Shown here one piece after another: positions 1 through 12,994 of a stretch of 64,000 nucleotides of DNA. This stretch comes from Macrosoma leucophasiata. Taxonomy: Eukaryota; Arthropoda; Insecta; Lepidoptera; Hedylidae. The translations under genes and the position numbers were made by a program. The notes under the pieces were generated by a model, which was not told the origin of the DNA, did no database searches, and worked only from the letters and a program-made list of their open reading frames with translations. The DNA is taken from positions 18,864,001 to 18,928,000 of the forward strand of contig JAWQUS010000007.1 in the NCBI GenBank assembly GCA_036365455.1. Reading direction: 5' to 3'. The stretch's first letter is position 1. The number at the start of each line of letters is the position of its first letter.

Positions 1-867
1 CAAGATCGACATATCAGTAGTTACGACGTAGCTAAAGAACTGAGAATTAATCACAAAACAGTTTTGGCGCATTTGAAAAAAGCTGGGTACAAAAAAAAGC
101 TCGATATTTAGGTACCTCACGAGCTCACTGAAAGAAATCTAATGAACCGTGTACTCATTTGTGATTCTTTGTTACGACGTAATGAAACCGAATCATTTTT
201 GAAGAAGCTGATAACTGGTGATGAAAAGTGGATCACGTACGACAAGAACGTGCGAAAAAGGTCGTGGTCAAAGACCGGTCAGGCTTCACAGACTGTGGCG
301 AAACCCGGGTTAACTCGCAGTAAGGTGATGTTGTGTGTGTGGTGGGATTGGAAGGGCATTATTCATTATGAGCTATTACCACCAGGCAGGACTATCGATT
401 CTGAACTCTACTGCGAACAATTGATGAGATTAAAGCAAGAAGTTGAGAGAAAGCGGCCGGAATTGATCAACAGAAGGGGTGTGGTGTTTCATCATGATAA
501 CGCTAGACCTCACACATCTATAGCCACTCAGCAAAAATTAAGAGAGTTTGGCTGGGAGGTGTTAATGCATCCGCCGTATAGTCCTGACCTTGCACCTTCA
601 GATTTCCACCTGTTTCGGTCTCTTCAGAATTCTTTATGCAATGTTAGGTTAACATCACGAGAGGACTGCCAAATCCACTTGTCGCGGTATTTTGATGAGA
701 AGTCCCAAAATTTTTATAGCAATGGGATAATGTCTCTACCTACAAGATGGCAATAGGTTATCGAACAAAATGGTACATACATACTTTAGTTAAATTTAAA
801 TAAACTATATTAAAAAATTAAAAAATTGAATTATCTTAAAAAATGCGAAGAAACTTTTTCCCCAACC
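1..867 (+). mobile_element. Mariner (DD34D) element copy 1, 5' end outside window, inactivated
   Basis: Right part of a Tc1/mariner-superfamily element, cut by the window start. The conceptual transposase shows the helix-turn-helix end, then the catalytic domain with D in TGDEKW, D in HHDNARPH and D in SPDLAPSD; the last two are separated by 34 residues, the mariner DD34D spacing. It ends in the inverted terminal repeat CCCCAACC at 860-867. The frame is broken by TAG at 109-111, where the two other copies in this window read tryptophan, and by TAG at 754-756 where copy 3 reads lysine. It is therefore a dead copy, probably in an intron or intergenic DNA of the gene whose last exon may lie at 7973. 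Confidence 0.93.
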
Positions 868-2408
868 ATTTTCATAGCGTCCTCACGTAATCTTGCGAAG
901 TGTGCCACCAGCCCTACAACGTGGGGATGTGTCCCGGTATGTTTGCTCTACTAGTTAATGGAATGCCGATGGACCATTGTACGCGTCGAGGCGTTTTCTA
1001 TTCAATACCGATATTAAATTAAGCGCGTGCTAGGCTCGGAAACTTCCATTCCTCGAGAACTTTAATAATAAACATTGTTTAAATGTATTCAATTGTATTG
1101 AAGTTATTCCAATGAATCTTGGTGACAGGTCATTTGCGGGAATCACGCTTTCTATTTGTTGGATTTTTGTTATCGTTCCGATTATATACGTACCGTAACA
1201 TGCATGCAAAAAAATGTGTAGAATTGTAAACTAGCAAGCATTTAATCCTTTTACATAGTCCGCAACTCTGAGTGTTTTAAATAATTGATTACATTTTCTC
1301 CTGAACATAGTTTGTTATGTGCATAACAAACTTATATGATTTAGTTCTTCTGTTGTGACGAATATAGTTTAGATTAATATAATTTACCAAAACCATAAAT
1401 AACACAGAACAATCCAATTGTTTTATGTTTAATACTCACCTATTTATTTGAATAATGTTAAGCTATAAAAAGTGAATTTAAAATTGTTACTCATAATATC
1501 ATCATGACTTTATGGGATTACAACTTTATGTTCAAGACTTTAAGGTTCCCAACTTTATTAGAGCGAAGCGTGCAATTTGTGAGGGTCAGAGATGAGCGTG
1601 CGACCTGTCGGACGCTCACCTATAGCCTGGGATAGCCTGGAACATCACAGTCCGCCTAATGACCGACACTCGATAACTGTAATACTGGCCTGTGCATTTA
1701 ATTTATTCGAAGCCCGTAACAAAAAGTGGCTTAATTTTATTTTTCAAATTTCTTTAAATTATTGACATACCTACTTAGAAATACGATTAGTGTTTCTGTT
1801 GTGACTGAATAATATAAATTAGATATATAAAGAATATATGTATAGGTAAGTTACCTATATTAAGTTTATAAGTTAATGATCCATCTATTTCGCAGACTTT
1901 GTTTCTCGTGTTCCCCGTCGATTGTCTGTTGGATAAGCCGTTTAAAAAGTAGGTTTTAGAAAATCCATTGGTCCATTAAGGGATTTTTTTGTAGAATATT
2001 ATGCATTAAATATTATTGAGTATTTTAACCTTGATATTCAGGATGATTATTGAAAAATCTTCTGGTTACGGGCTACGTGTGAATTTACTACCAATTATTG
2101 TTTTTTGAAGTCAAGTATAAGTTTAATTGTTACTCCCTACCAGCTAAATGGTTGTATGCTAGACGTATGAAAAAGTCACGGTAGTAGTTATAACAAAATA
2201 AAAAGGACAAGTATCCCAGCTGAGTAGGTTTTACAGGTTCACATAATAATCTACCAACCTAGGTACAAAATGGAGTTGGAGAAACGAAACTCTACATTGC
2301 CCGACACGCACTTAGTCGATTATTTGAGTAATAAAGTTAAAGTTACCGCGAGATAATGGTAAAAATTAAAAGACTGATGAATGATATATTTATTATAGTA
2401 CAAAGACA
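868..2408. other. AT-rich non-coding stretch
   Basis: No reading frame with coding character, no recognisable RNA gene and no clear repeat ends were seen. A short GC-richer patch near 1560-1690 has no features I can name. Confidence 0.6.
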
Positions 2409-2567
2409 ATTTCCGGCACAGAGGCATAATACCTTAGGCCTCAGGAGCGGTAACGCATCTGCATTTTGACCTTGGTCTTTGTGTGGGTGTCTATAGGCTG
2501 CAGTCATCACCTAACATCAATATGAACTGCATGCTTGTTTGCCACTTCGATTACATAAAAAAAACAG
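2409..2567 (+). repeat. SINE-like interspersed repeat, family A (3' half)
   Basis: This belongs to a family with about eleven copies in the window (also near 16.9, 17.1, 18.8, 19.6, 29.3, 32.8, 38.4, 54.6, 60.2/61.4 and 62.5 kb). The 3' half carries the diagnostic blocks TTCCGGCACAGAGGCATAA and GGCTGCAGTCATCAC, then GTTTGCCACTT and a terminal A-rich run. Only the 3' half is present here. The A tail and one-sided truncation look retroposon-like. No coding capacity. Confidence 0.75.
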
Positions 2568-3001
2568 CTGACATTTTTAATGCATGTTACATATAATATT
2601 TGGCTTGATGTCTGTTTCATTTAAATCTTGCGACATCGTAACTCATCATCTCGTGTAACACGTAATAATCTGTCGCATTGCCGTCATTTAAGTTATTTAG
2701 CCTTATTACGTAATTTAGCATTTACCCACGCACCTAAAACAACAATAAAGAATATTAGTCCCTGTTCTCCAGACATAACGACCCGTTCGGAGCCCCCTCT
2801 GGGTTTGCTCTTAACTAGTTCAATTAGGTATGTAGTGAAAATGGTTTACCTCTAATAGAATTGGGCCTAGGCTTACGTAGTGTATGTTAAGACCGCCTGT
2901 TCTAACGCTGCATTAAAATAGATGTTATCCTAAGTGTTTCGGTCCAGAGTGAATGTAAGGTGCTTTATAAAATCGATGTGAGATACGTTGTTAAGTACTA
3001 T

Positions 3002-3077
3002 CAGGGAACTGGTCTGACCTTATATGGTGGTAATAAAAGCTTTATTAAAATAATTTTGGTTACGCGGGAGTTCCCTG
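3002..3077. mobile_element. Small inverted-repeat element (CAGGGAACT ends)
   Basis: A 76-bp segment with perfect 9-bp terminal inverted repeats, CAGGGAACT at 3002-3010 and AGTTCCCTG at 3069-3077. Related ends occur near 31306, 33512, 62830 and 63283, so it is one of a family of MITE-like elements. No convincing target-site duplication was found. Confidence 0.5.
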
Positions 3078-3719
3078 GGTGTACAATGAAAGTTCAGCAC
3101 CTTGGACAATTACGCGGAGTCGACTATTTTTTGATTGCATCGATATTCCTCGTCTAAGCACGCTTAACTACTTAGGTGTTTAATCGTACTATCGCACCAC
3201 ATTTATAAATAAACAAAACTTAGAGATCTTTAACAATAAAATTACGAATTAAAATTAGGTAGGATAGGATTATGTATCAGTTTAAAACAGCCATGGTGCT
3301 TTAAGTTATATCAATATGTAATATATGTGACAAAATGCAAATAAAATAAAAATCCCAATGAGTCCCACCACTTTAGGAATATGGACACCCTGGCGCTAGA
3401 CTGTGTTTTGCTTACTAGTATAGATAGGAAACATTTTGAGATTTTTTTCTTAATAAAGTAAATTAACAATTGTCAAGAAGTACATAATTACATTAATTAC
3501 TTTAAAGTACAGCATACCCTATTTAAGATATTTGTAATAAATTTATTTATTTGTAGGTAGTTACAACTTTTCATCATGTAATCTTGAATAAGTAACATTC
3601 CATTATTATAACATATTCACATAAAACAGTCTCGAGTCGAGACAATAATACATTTACGAACGAATCATAAATAGAGAAACAAAAACTTGATGAATAATGA
3701 ATCAAAACAATATCTAACG

Positions 3720-5110
3720 CGAAACAAGTCCGTAGAACTTAATAACAAGCGATTAGATTTAATTACGAACATTTAAGCGATATCGCGTACAATGGTTGGC
3801 GTAGGTACCATTACCATCATAAAACAGAGAACGGTAATACCAAGCGTACGTACTAATTAGTCGAGTATAAATCAACATATAAGGATTCGTAATCGCACAT
3901 GTATAATTTCCATTGTAAGTGCGCATTTGTAGGTTGTGTTTCATCCGTAGAGAATAGCACGAATTCGACCGGCTAAGTTTCAATAGCGTCCGTATTAGTT
4001 TGAAACCTAATTGTTTCGCTGCGTAGCCTCGAGCACGCCGGCCGGGCGGCCGCGACAATGCCACCGATACGTCGCCTCCGCAAATATTATGCATGTTTAA
4101 TTAACGCCGTTCCTAATTCATAATCCGACAGTGATAAATTAGACGGCCCGTCCGCCCGTAATTAGGTAAGCAATTATCGCCGCCCGTTTGAATTCATTAG
4201 TGCCGAAAGTATGGTCTAGGTGAGCGTGATTTATTGCGCGGTGTCTTACCGATCGTAATTAATATCGCGTTACGTGCGACGGCACCGCCGCCGATGTACC
4301 AACCCCCGTAGCCGTCGTCGTATCAATCACCCGCCGCTTCCTGCACGATTTTTAAAGCTACGCGTCGCAGCATAATTAATCAGCCAGATCCTCGTATTGT
4401 TCGCCGGCGCTATTATTGGGCAATAAGCGAGCCACCCGCGACCGCGTGGAGGTAATTGGAAACCCTATACGGCTATTTAATTTACCTAGCAGCCGGAGTC
4501 TCGCCACCTGGCTCGATGGCGAAACGATTGCCGAGCGCCTAATTATATTTTAATCGCAACATGACCCCCGCCCCACGGAGCCACGAGCGGCGGTCGGCCG
4601 GGCGGGGGGACACGACACCACGACACCACTAATTCATTTGTGCGGCCTGCCTCGTCCGGCGCGCCGCCTCCAGCGATTGTTTATTCTCATAGGAGAGTTT
4701 AGGTCTCCTAAAGCAATACCGACGCTTAAACATATTAACCGAAGCGTTTACGTAAAGGGTTTAATTATGCACTATACGTTCCGGCGTAGGCACAATAGCG
4801 CCGAGTTAATTAAGTCGTACACATTGTTTTAAAGGCTGGTACGTCGAAGCTATCGCTGTGGACGCTACGTCTTTTTAAACTCGAGTTTACATAATACAAG
4901 AGCGCCCGTAAGTCTACGTAGGTAATATTACTTGCACTAACTCCTGCGGAGTTCATCAAGTGCAATAAATATTAAAGTTACAATATCATTGTTAGAACAC
5001 TTCGTATACGGCGCAGCTGTTTCCGCGAACTATTGCCAATTGTGTGGAGACCTTTGTTCGCGGTATTAGCTATGAAATTGTTATTACGCTACTAGCGTGC
5101 TATAGTTTAA
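3720..5110. promoter_or_regulatory. Candidate conserved regulatory block rich in TAATTA / CpG
   Basis: The base composition changes sharply from the AT-rich surroundings: many CG dinucleotides are mixed with repeated homeodomain core motifs (TAATTA, TTAATTA, TAATTG, GTTAATTAA), densest at 4130-4600. There is no sustained coding frame and no repeat ends. This is what developmental enhancers or conserved non-coding elements near transcription factor genes look like; the assignment is an inference. The nearest coding candidate is the exon at 7973-8185. Confidence 0.4.
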
Positions 5111-5173
5111 TAGAGCTCCAGGAATCTAAGGGAATCCTGGATCTGATACTTCACGCAGGTCAGCAGGTCTAAT

Positions 5174-5281
5174 GGCCAAATACTCAAACACCACTTTTAA
5201 TTTTGAGTTACCCTCAAATGTAAGCTAAGCAAAATACTTTTAAATGGCACTTAGATTTGAGTGATGTTTCAGTATTTGGCC
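5174..5281. mobile_element. MITE-like element with GGCCAAATACT ends
   Basis: A 108-bp segment whose first and last 23 bp form inverted repeats with three mismatches (GGCCAAATACTCAAAC at the left against GGCCAAATACTGAAAC read from the right). It has no coding capacity and no clear target-site duplication. Superfamily not assigned. Confidence 0.55.
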
Positions 5282-7972
5282 GTAAGAGTCGCCCAACATC
5301 TGAAAATTCCTAGTCAACCAAGGCTAATCATTCATGAAGTATGGCCTTAGCTGGATCAAACCCCACTTCAAAAACACTACTGGAATACGCCTTCTCCTCA
5401 AATACATTTCTGTATTCGTTACTAATGTACATGAGATAGTTTTATAGAATTCAACGCTAATTACGTTCTAAAGTTTAATTATAGAGGTGGTAGCGTACCC
5501 GTTGACCGCGGCCGGGAACCTCGCCGTGTAATCAATTTCACAGGCGATGCGTGAAAAATGGACATGATCAGACTGCACTAGGCTCACATACATCCGATCT
5601 GATGGCCTATTTATAATTCCTTAAAATATATCGTTGTATGTGGAGGATTTATCTCTTGGAAACGTATTTGAATATCGCACGTAATCTCTATAAACTTATT
5701 GTATCTTAATGATTACGTACATTTTATACTGCAAATTACTACAGTAAAAATGTTCCACAATTGCTTGTGTTCAAGTTAAGACCAGAAAGGTCTGAATTGA
5801 AATATGTAATAACATGAATAACTTTTTGTTAATTACATTTATGTAGAATTTTTCAAAATTTTCAAATTATTACCAAAAGATATTTTAACTAGAATACTAA
5901 ATATTTTCGCTAAGAATTAATTAATTCCCAAGAGTTTTTTGCTATCGCTTTATAGCGTAGAGACCATGTAGAGTTTACATAATCTCTCTCAATTTCATTA
6001 CCTACGATCTTTTTCCTTAGACATAGACATGTAAACAGGGAATATTTCAAATATCAGTTTGGAATATTAAATCACCATCCATTTGACGGTCCACACTCTT
6101 ACCTACCCCGTAAGGAATATGGCGTGAAGGTACATACATACCAGTGGCGCGCATTGCATATAGACATAACGGCCCTAGCCTACCTCAGTATCTCGCGATA
6201 GGATTGGATTGGGCTACTTGTTTTCTTTAGAAATACTTTTAAAACGAAGAAAGAATTAAGCCAATAATTTTGAATATTTCACAATAAAAAAAAGCTTTAT
6301 TTTTTTATGAGATGGCGAAGTGAGCTCTACCTATTTGCTTATATGCAATTTTAAGCCACAGATATAAACATACCTTTCAATAAACTTATGAAAACAAACT
6401 GAAAAGATTCAATACTAATAAAACATCATCTGCAATCAATCGATAGTCGGATGGGTCCCTAAATAATTTTTCCGAGTTGGTTCCACGTGGCTATTGCAGA
6501 AAGTTGGTCGAAACGTCGCGGCGTGATACGATTTACGAGACTAGCCATGTGTTAGGACTGATTCACAAAAGGAGCGGCTTATTTTTTAAGGAGCGGCTTG
6601 GTCTATAAAAACGCAACAGTTGTCATATTTTACATAGAAGTATGTATTTTTTGTTTAACCAAGCAATGTCAATATTTAGAACAATATGTGGAAAGTTTGG
6701 TGGAGTCATACGCGGATGACAGCAGTATCGAGCTTTTAATTAAAAAGCTATGCTTAATAATAAATAATGATAATGCTTTCGGTATAATTAGTAGAGAGGT
6801 AAATTTCTAGTAGTAACGATTTCTACGGGGTCGGCGTCACGTATGTCAGTCATATCAGATGTTCGTGTTATGAGTTTTTGTCGTGAAGTTACATTAAAAA
6901 TGCGTATAATTCTATGTTATTTAACCGATAAACACAAATATATACTGAAATTACATATAGCAATAACATATATACAGTGAAATCGGTGGGAAAAAATACT
7001 TTAAAGAAAACATTTCGATTATATCTCGCTTTCATAACTCTACCCGCTAAATACTTCTATAAAAGAAATCAACATATACACATATTTAAATTATAATCAC
7101 ACCCAATAAGATGTACATACAATCCAAATCGTCAACAAGCTAGGGACAGCCCTCTACGCAACTCTACCCAATCGCTACGTTTGACAGATGAGCTTAAGTC
7201 CGTAGCAGATAACCGAATCTTAATAGTACCCGGAAGAATACTTAATTTATAGTAAAATGTTTTATCACTGACCAGTCACAACATTAGCGATTTTAACCCG
7301 CTGTCGATGTGGCCTGACCTTTATCCTGAAAGCCGCCTAACGTGGGACGCTGCGCATTGGCCATTAGCGTGATTAGAGAACCCGGCGCCACTCGCGAATT
7401 CTTTAGACTCATCTCATAATACCTACATATTTCATTATTTATGTAAGCTCTGTTTTACTTCAATCTACTCTCTTGGAGATTGCCCTATATATAAGCAGCT
7501 ACACAAAAATTCATCTTGATGATTTAACCGACATTATGTTTTGTGAAACTTTACACAAGAAGTCACTAAGCATTTCGGTTACTGACTGAGTGATTGGGTG
7601 AATCACTGACAACGCAGTGCCGAAACTACTACTGGTCAAAGGAAGCTGTAATTAAGTATGTAGGTTCCTTACAGAGTGTAAGAGAATTATAATAATTACT
7701 GCGAATTATGCACGTATGAAATCACAATTATAAGCTTTATTTCTGTCATGTATTCAAATTTCCGAATGTTGAAATAGTATTTAGGCGCGCACTATGGAAT
7801 CACTCAAACTACACAAGTTGTGTTAGTTTTTTGAGTAAGTTTATTATTTAATTCGACAATGAATCCATTTCTCAATAAAAGAGAAGTCATTAAAATTTGT
7901 TCAACGACGGATTCAAGTGGGTCTACACTAGTTTTCTCATTAAAATTTAATAAATCACATTAATTGTTACAG
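5282..7972. other. Non-coding stretch before the candidate exon
   Basis: AT-rich. The only thing recognised is a short fragment near 6098-6150 resembling the 3' end of the LINE family seen at 15421 and 26858 (TACCCCGTAAGGAATATGG followed by ACATACATAC). The short open frame at 6598-6810 shows no coding bias or homology I recognise. Confidence 0.5.
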
Positions 7973-8185
7973 ATGATGGCGTGCTCCTACTTGAGTGCTG
8001 CGGGAATGAAGAGAGAACCAACGAGTGCTGCTTGCTGGACTCCACCTTATTCTCTCAATGACGAGGCAACTCACATGACCCAGTTCCTCCGACCACCACT
8101 GGGTCTCACCAACACCGCGCACGAACCGGCTCTCGACCTCACAACAACGTCCCTTAGGCCCAGCAAAACTCTCAAAAAAGAGTGA
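7973..8185 (+). CDS. Probable terminal coding exon of an unidentified protein
   Basis: A splice acceptor (TTAATTGTTACAG, AG at 7971-7972) is followed by 70 open codons to TGA at 8183-8185. The segment is markedly GC-richer than both flanks, the enrichment runs up to the stop and then falls abruptly, and third codon positions are GC-rich in this frame. The product is proline/threonine-rich with a C-terminal ALDLTTTSLRPSKTLKK; ALDLT loosely resembles a CtBP-binding PxDLS motif. The intron would be phase 0. A shorter alternative frame (phase with two leading bases) gives a cysteine-rich 28-residue tail ending at 8059-8061 and cannot be excluded. Upstream exons would lie left of the window or further upstream in it. 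I do not recognise the gene; the neighbouring TAATTA-rich block hints at a developmental regulator. Confidence 0.4.
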   Translation: MMACSYLSAAGMKREPTSAACWTPPYSLNDEATHMTQFLRPPLGLTNTAHEPALDLTTTSLRPSKTLKKE

Positions 8186-10410
8186 TAGTGTTGTGCAAAA
8201 GACATTGAACTGTAGCCCATTGAAGTGAAAATTGTTGCTCGGAAAACATAGGCATAACCTTCAATGGAATTAAAAATAACTGGAACACTGGACATCAAGA
8301 CCAAATGAATTGAAAGATATGCCTACAGTTTTTAAGTTGAGTAATGATTTTTTGGCGTTATTAAGTTGTTAAGTTATATTTAGTACAACCGTCGACATAG
8401 TTGCTTTTTGGTCTCATTGCGCATAGTGTTTCGAATTTAAAGATAACGATGACGTCTATTAGGAAGCAACTATGTGACCATTGTACTCACTACTATTTAA
8501 TTTCGGTTGTGAAAATGGCAATTTATGTAAAATTTACTCGCTACTATGTAAATTTCCATTCGTTCTGATACTTAAGAATTATTATTATGAATGAGATGTG
8601 TTAAACACAGGCGTGTTGTTTCTATTTAAAATGGTGATAATATTGTAATGTAGGTAGATTTGAGAGACGACAATGGCATATCCATCATGAAAATTAAATT
8701 GTAAAATAATTTTAAGCCCGGCACGGCTTAAATAAATAAAGACGAAGTATTACTAATTCCACATTTAAATTCAGCTACAAACATAATTTTGTTTTAGTTG
8801 ACTGAACGTGTTAGCTTCCTTATTAAAATAAATGTTATACATTTTATAAAACGAGTATTAAATACATTTTAATAGATGTATGTAAACGAAAATTGCATTT
8901 TATAGTCACAAAATATTGTACAGCAAGTGTTAATCTTGAGTGTGTTTTCGCTTAAAATTTAACTGTTATTGCACACTGCCTTTAATTCTTGAGGTAAAAT
9001 TATGCGCAACGGAATTATGCCAACCTTTTACTTGCATTACTTCTGAAAAGTATTACTACAAACAAGTGTTTAAATTAAAATATAAAAACAGTGTGGTCTG
9101 AGCGATATTATAAGGCCGAGTTAGAAGAACCAACCGTGCGTCGATTGATACCATTGATACAAATTAAAATATGAACAAGTTTTATTAACTTATATTTCCA
9201 TACATATGATATGTGCATATTCAACTACGTTGTAGTAGTATGTGCCGGAAAAAGATTTTATCTTTTACATTATTGTTTAGTATCGTAAAATAGCTACCAC
9301 CATGCATTTAATTTGTTCAAATCGTCTTATCCAGTAAGAACGAATGAATGATCGAATCCAGAATGGAGCGAAAATCACTTTTTCGACGTACAGTCAGACA
9401 ATTCGTCACAAAATAGCATAGATAAATAAGAATGTAGAGTATCAAAATCCAGATAATCGAAATATGACCAAATCATTGTTAAAAATCATAAATGACGGTG
9501 ATTCCTGTAATCCCGCACCCATTTTTTTACCGCCCACGTATATCGCTTTTGGGACATTTTATTTTCTAGTACTTTTCAAAATATCTCATATTTAAATTAT
9601 TTCATTCAGTAAATCTTTGCATCAAAATGCATCTCTCTAGTTAAATAATACATCAAATAGAAAAATATAATGTATTGTAATGATGTCTCTATCCGTGTGT
9701 CATTGGTGTAACTCATTTACCCCTATAATTTAACATATGTCGCTTGTGATAAAATGATCAATGCATGTTGATTCTTGCCAGTGATTGTACCTTTTCATTA
9801 TTATTGTCTAATTGCGTTATTCAATGTAATAACAGCGATACCTATCTTGCACGCACCTCTGTGATTTGCAATTTTGCTATGTAAATATTACTCCGATAAA
9901 TTTGTTATTTCGTTTATAATCGTCAAGCTGTTACATAAACTTTCAATGATATCTCGTTTATATTAATCATTGGAATTGTAAATATTAGCATAAACCACCC
10001 TAGACGTAAGTAGACATGACTCGTACCTACCTAAAATTTTAGATACAAACTTCCTAGCAATAATTTTGATGCCAACATCTTTGAAGTTTATATTCAAGTA
10101 ACTAACGGTCTCTGTATATATTGAAGTTATCTCCGTTAACCATCGATGTAAGGATTCAAATCGATTTTTGAATGTATACAGTCAATGTATGTAAGTAATA
10201 TTAAACGCTAACATTCCTTTACTTGTATAACGGTTACGTAAGTCATCGAAACATATTGTTATACATGTTCCATGTATTGTAAAATTATCTTCCATAAAGC
10301 ATGTATGTACCTATATTTTTCTTGAAAATTCAACTCTTAATCGAACTGTGTAAAATAATAAACCATGTTAAATAAAATTAAAATAATAAAAAGTTGTTGC
10401 GACTTGAATT
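8186..10410 (+). other. Long AT-rich 3' flank, possible 3' UTR of the preceding exon
   Basis: No coding frames. AATAAATAAA at 8731-8740 could be the poly(A) signal of the exon ending at 8185, and later AATAAA-like strings could give longer isoforms. Nothing else was recognised. Confidence 0.4.
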
Positions 10411-10418
10411 ATCGTCAC

Positions 10419-11084
10419 CACGGAATAGATAAATAAAGATGGAATGGTGATGTGGGCGTGGCAAGCGCGCGACAACTATGCGTGAACACACACAGTTCGG
10501 CAGAACCATACGTTCGCCGCTTGTAGTGTCGTGTAGACTGCTTCGAACGACGCATCTCTTGGTAAAATACCATGCAGTGCCAATTTTAACATGTAATATG
10601 AAATGTCAAACCTCAAGTATAAAGCGAGGAGGTATATCTTTTGATAGGTAAGTCACAAATAACATTTATTGTTATAATACTCGTAAAAAACATATAAATA
10701 TACAAAAGAATATGAATATTCGAACTTAAACTGCATTATTTAAACGTTACTGCTAGCGAATACATTGCTCGTTAAGCACTCGCTCAATTAACGCTATTAC
10801 TGTCTCCGCTGGCAATGTACAGCATGTAATGCGTTCGCTACACTTCGACTAGTTTATTGGTGAGTATATTGTTGTGTGTATGCGAGTGTTTATTGTCTAC
10901 GGGCGTTACATCTTAGTATGCAAACTTACGCAAACGTATAGCTTCCCTGAGATTAATGTGTGCGTGATTGTCGAGATGGTGTTACATTTGTGTAAGAAAT
11001 TGCATGGTGGGAGAAAAGCGGCGACACTGGTTCTAATACAAAATTGAGGCAAAGGCCTTTCCATCCTTATTTATCTATTCCGTG
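10419..11084. mobile_element. Non-autonomous DNA transposon, 666 bp, 8-bp TSD
   Basis: The ends form a 26-bp terminal inverted repeat with one mismatch, beginning CACGGAATAGATAAATAA on each side. The element is bracketed by a perfect direct duplication ATCGTCAC at 10411-10418 and 11085-11092. An 8-bp duplication is the hallmark of hAT and P-type insertion; the terminal CA...TG fits hAT loosely. The interior (10445-11058) has no transposase frame, so the copy would depend on an enzyme from elsewhere. Superfamily assignment is inference. Confidence 0.8.
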
Positions 11085-11384
11085 ATCGTCACTATAATGT
11101 TAGCGTTTAGTGAGTCTTGCCATCTAACCATATATTTAATTAACTTGTATAAAATTGCACGGAATCATTGTATGTGACGTAACTTCTGTACTTACATATA
11201 AAACAAACTGTCATCTGTCCGTGTCGATTTTTAGTGGAATACAATGATGGTGTTACCAGTACCTACACAAAGAAAGAACATTACAACTACTTAGCCTAAG
11301 AGATACGGCGAAAGGAGAAGAAATTAAATTTTGTAAATTAATATATTGTTTCAATTCAATTATCCTTATTTATCAACTATAAGC

Positions 11385-11469
11385 AGGGTTGCCATATGGT
11401 GGGAACCAAACTCGCGCATTCGTCATAAAATAAATGTTCAGGAAATTATCAGTCTGATCTGGCAACCCT
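11385..11469. mobile_element. Tiny inverted-repeat element (AGGGTTGCCA ends)
   Basis: An 85-bp segment begins AGGGTTGCCA and ends TGGCAACCCT, a perfect 10-bp inverted repeat. No reading frame, and no clear target-site duplication. Probably a MITE remnant. Confidence 0.45.
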
Positions 11470-12946
11470 AACCATAGACATGAGTAAAAGAGTAGGTACA
11501 AACAGTGATTGAAGCTTGCAGTTAAATGTATCTACTTTCAAATCTTTATACCTACTTAACTGTCTTAACATTGAATTAAAACAGATTTTCCAAAATAACA
11601 GTAAGTCTTTTAACAAGCGTGTAGGTATTTCACGTAGATTTAAAGTAAACTCTGCAGTCTATAGACATTAGCATAAAGGAGAATGGTACAGTTCCATACA
11701 TTTCTGAGCCCAAGTGTTAACACTGTACAAATTATGTTATTTTCAAATGACTATAAAATAAATCATTTGAAATACGGGCATTTATTTATTTAAGTTTATA
11801 TGATCAAGTAAAAGTTGGGTTAAATTGCTAATTGTTAGTAACGATTTTGCTGGAACCAAAATTACCCGTCTCCTTGAAGGTCTTATTGCTAACACTCGTT
11901 TACTTACTTATCTAGTCAAAAATTACAACAAAATGTTTTGAAAAACAAGAATAGTAGTATTATGCAGTATTATTACTACATATTCTCTAGTACTACTTTC
12001 TAGTCTTAAATATACCAATATGATTTTTACATGTAGCATAGTTCCAGTAATAACAAAAACCGGTCAAGTGCGTGCAGTGTTGTAGGATTCCGTAGTTTTT
12101 AGGTTTGATTATTGTAATGAAAAAATTGTGCAATGTCCGGCCAGTTCGAGTTCGATTCCTGGACTTGGAGACAAGCCTGCAAGACTTAACTCTTAACTAC
12201 GAGTAAGGTCACGAAAGTAGAGGACGCTCGCTTTTGTTGGTATATTGATAGGTAGAGGCAAATAGCGACTCTACAAACGCCTGCACCAACTTGCTACATT
12301 TCGGCCACACTGTCACCTCGACAACTGTCGGGAGACTATATATTCCGTCGCTCTCGTTTTGATATGGATGGAGAAGAAAACGAGGGTGAAGAGAATGCTC
12401 CGCTACTAAAACGGACAAAAACAAACTAATTTTTCAAGTTTTACAACAAAAAAACCTATTTTGTGCAGATATTCTCAAATAAGAGGATCTCAGAATATTA
12501 CTAAAGACGCTGACGCAACCCACCGAAGCTGTTGTCAGATAGATAGATAGTAGAAATAGAAAATATTTTTATTTCGAATAGATCTTGACAGATACTTTCA
12601 AAACGTCAAGAAATATATAAAATACCTAGAGTGAATAACCATTACATAAAGTAAAGCAAAATCATATATTAATAGTAAATTAAAAATTAGAATTTAAACT
12701 ACTTAGTTAAAACATAATAATCACAAAATTTTTCAATTCCTTCAATGATGATAAATGAAGAAAAAGAAAAACTTATTCGTCAAGATCAAAGTTATTCACT
12801 TAGCAGAGTTCCAAGTGCAGTCACTACTGAGAAGAACTCCGCTACCCAACAAACTCAGTAAGAGCTCTTTTAAATGAGAGCTTAAATCTAGTACAGATTA
12901 TCGTGAATAATCAAATAATGTGAACGTCCATAGCATAGATGCAAAT
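11470..12946. other. AT-rich non-coding stretch
   Basis: No gene. Near 12140-12165 there is a B-box-like string (GAGTTCGATTCCTGG) that may be a decayed tRNA-derived SINE; no matching A box could be placed. Confidence 0.45.
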
Positions 12947-12994
12947 AAACTGCTATCTATTTTATTTTTAAAGAAAAATGGAAAGAAAAATTTG

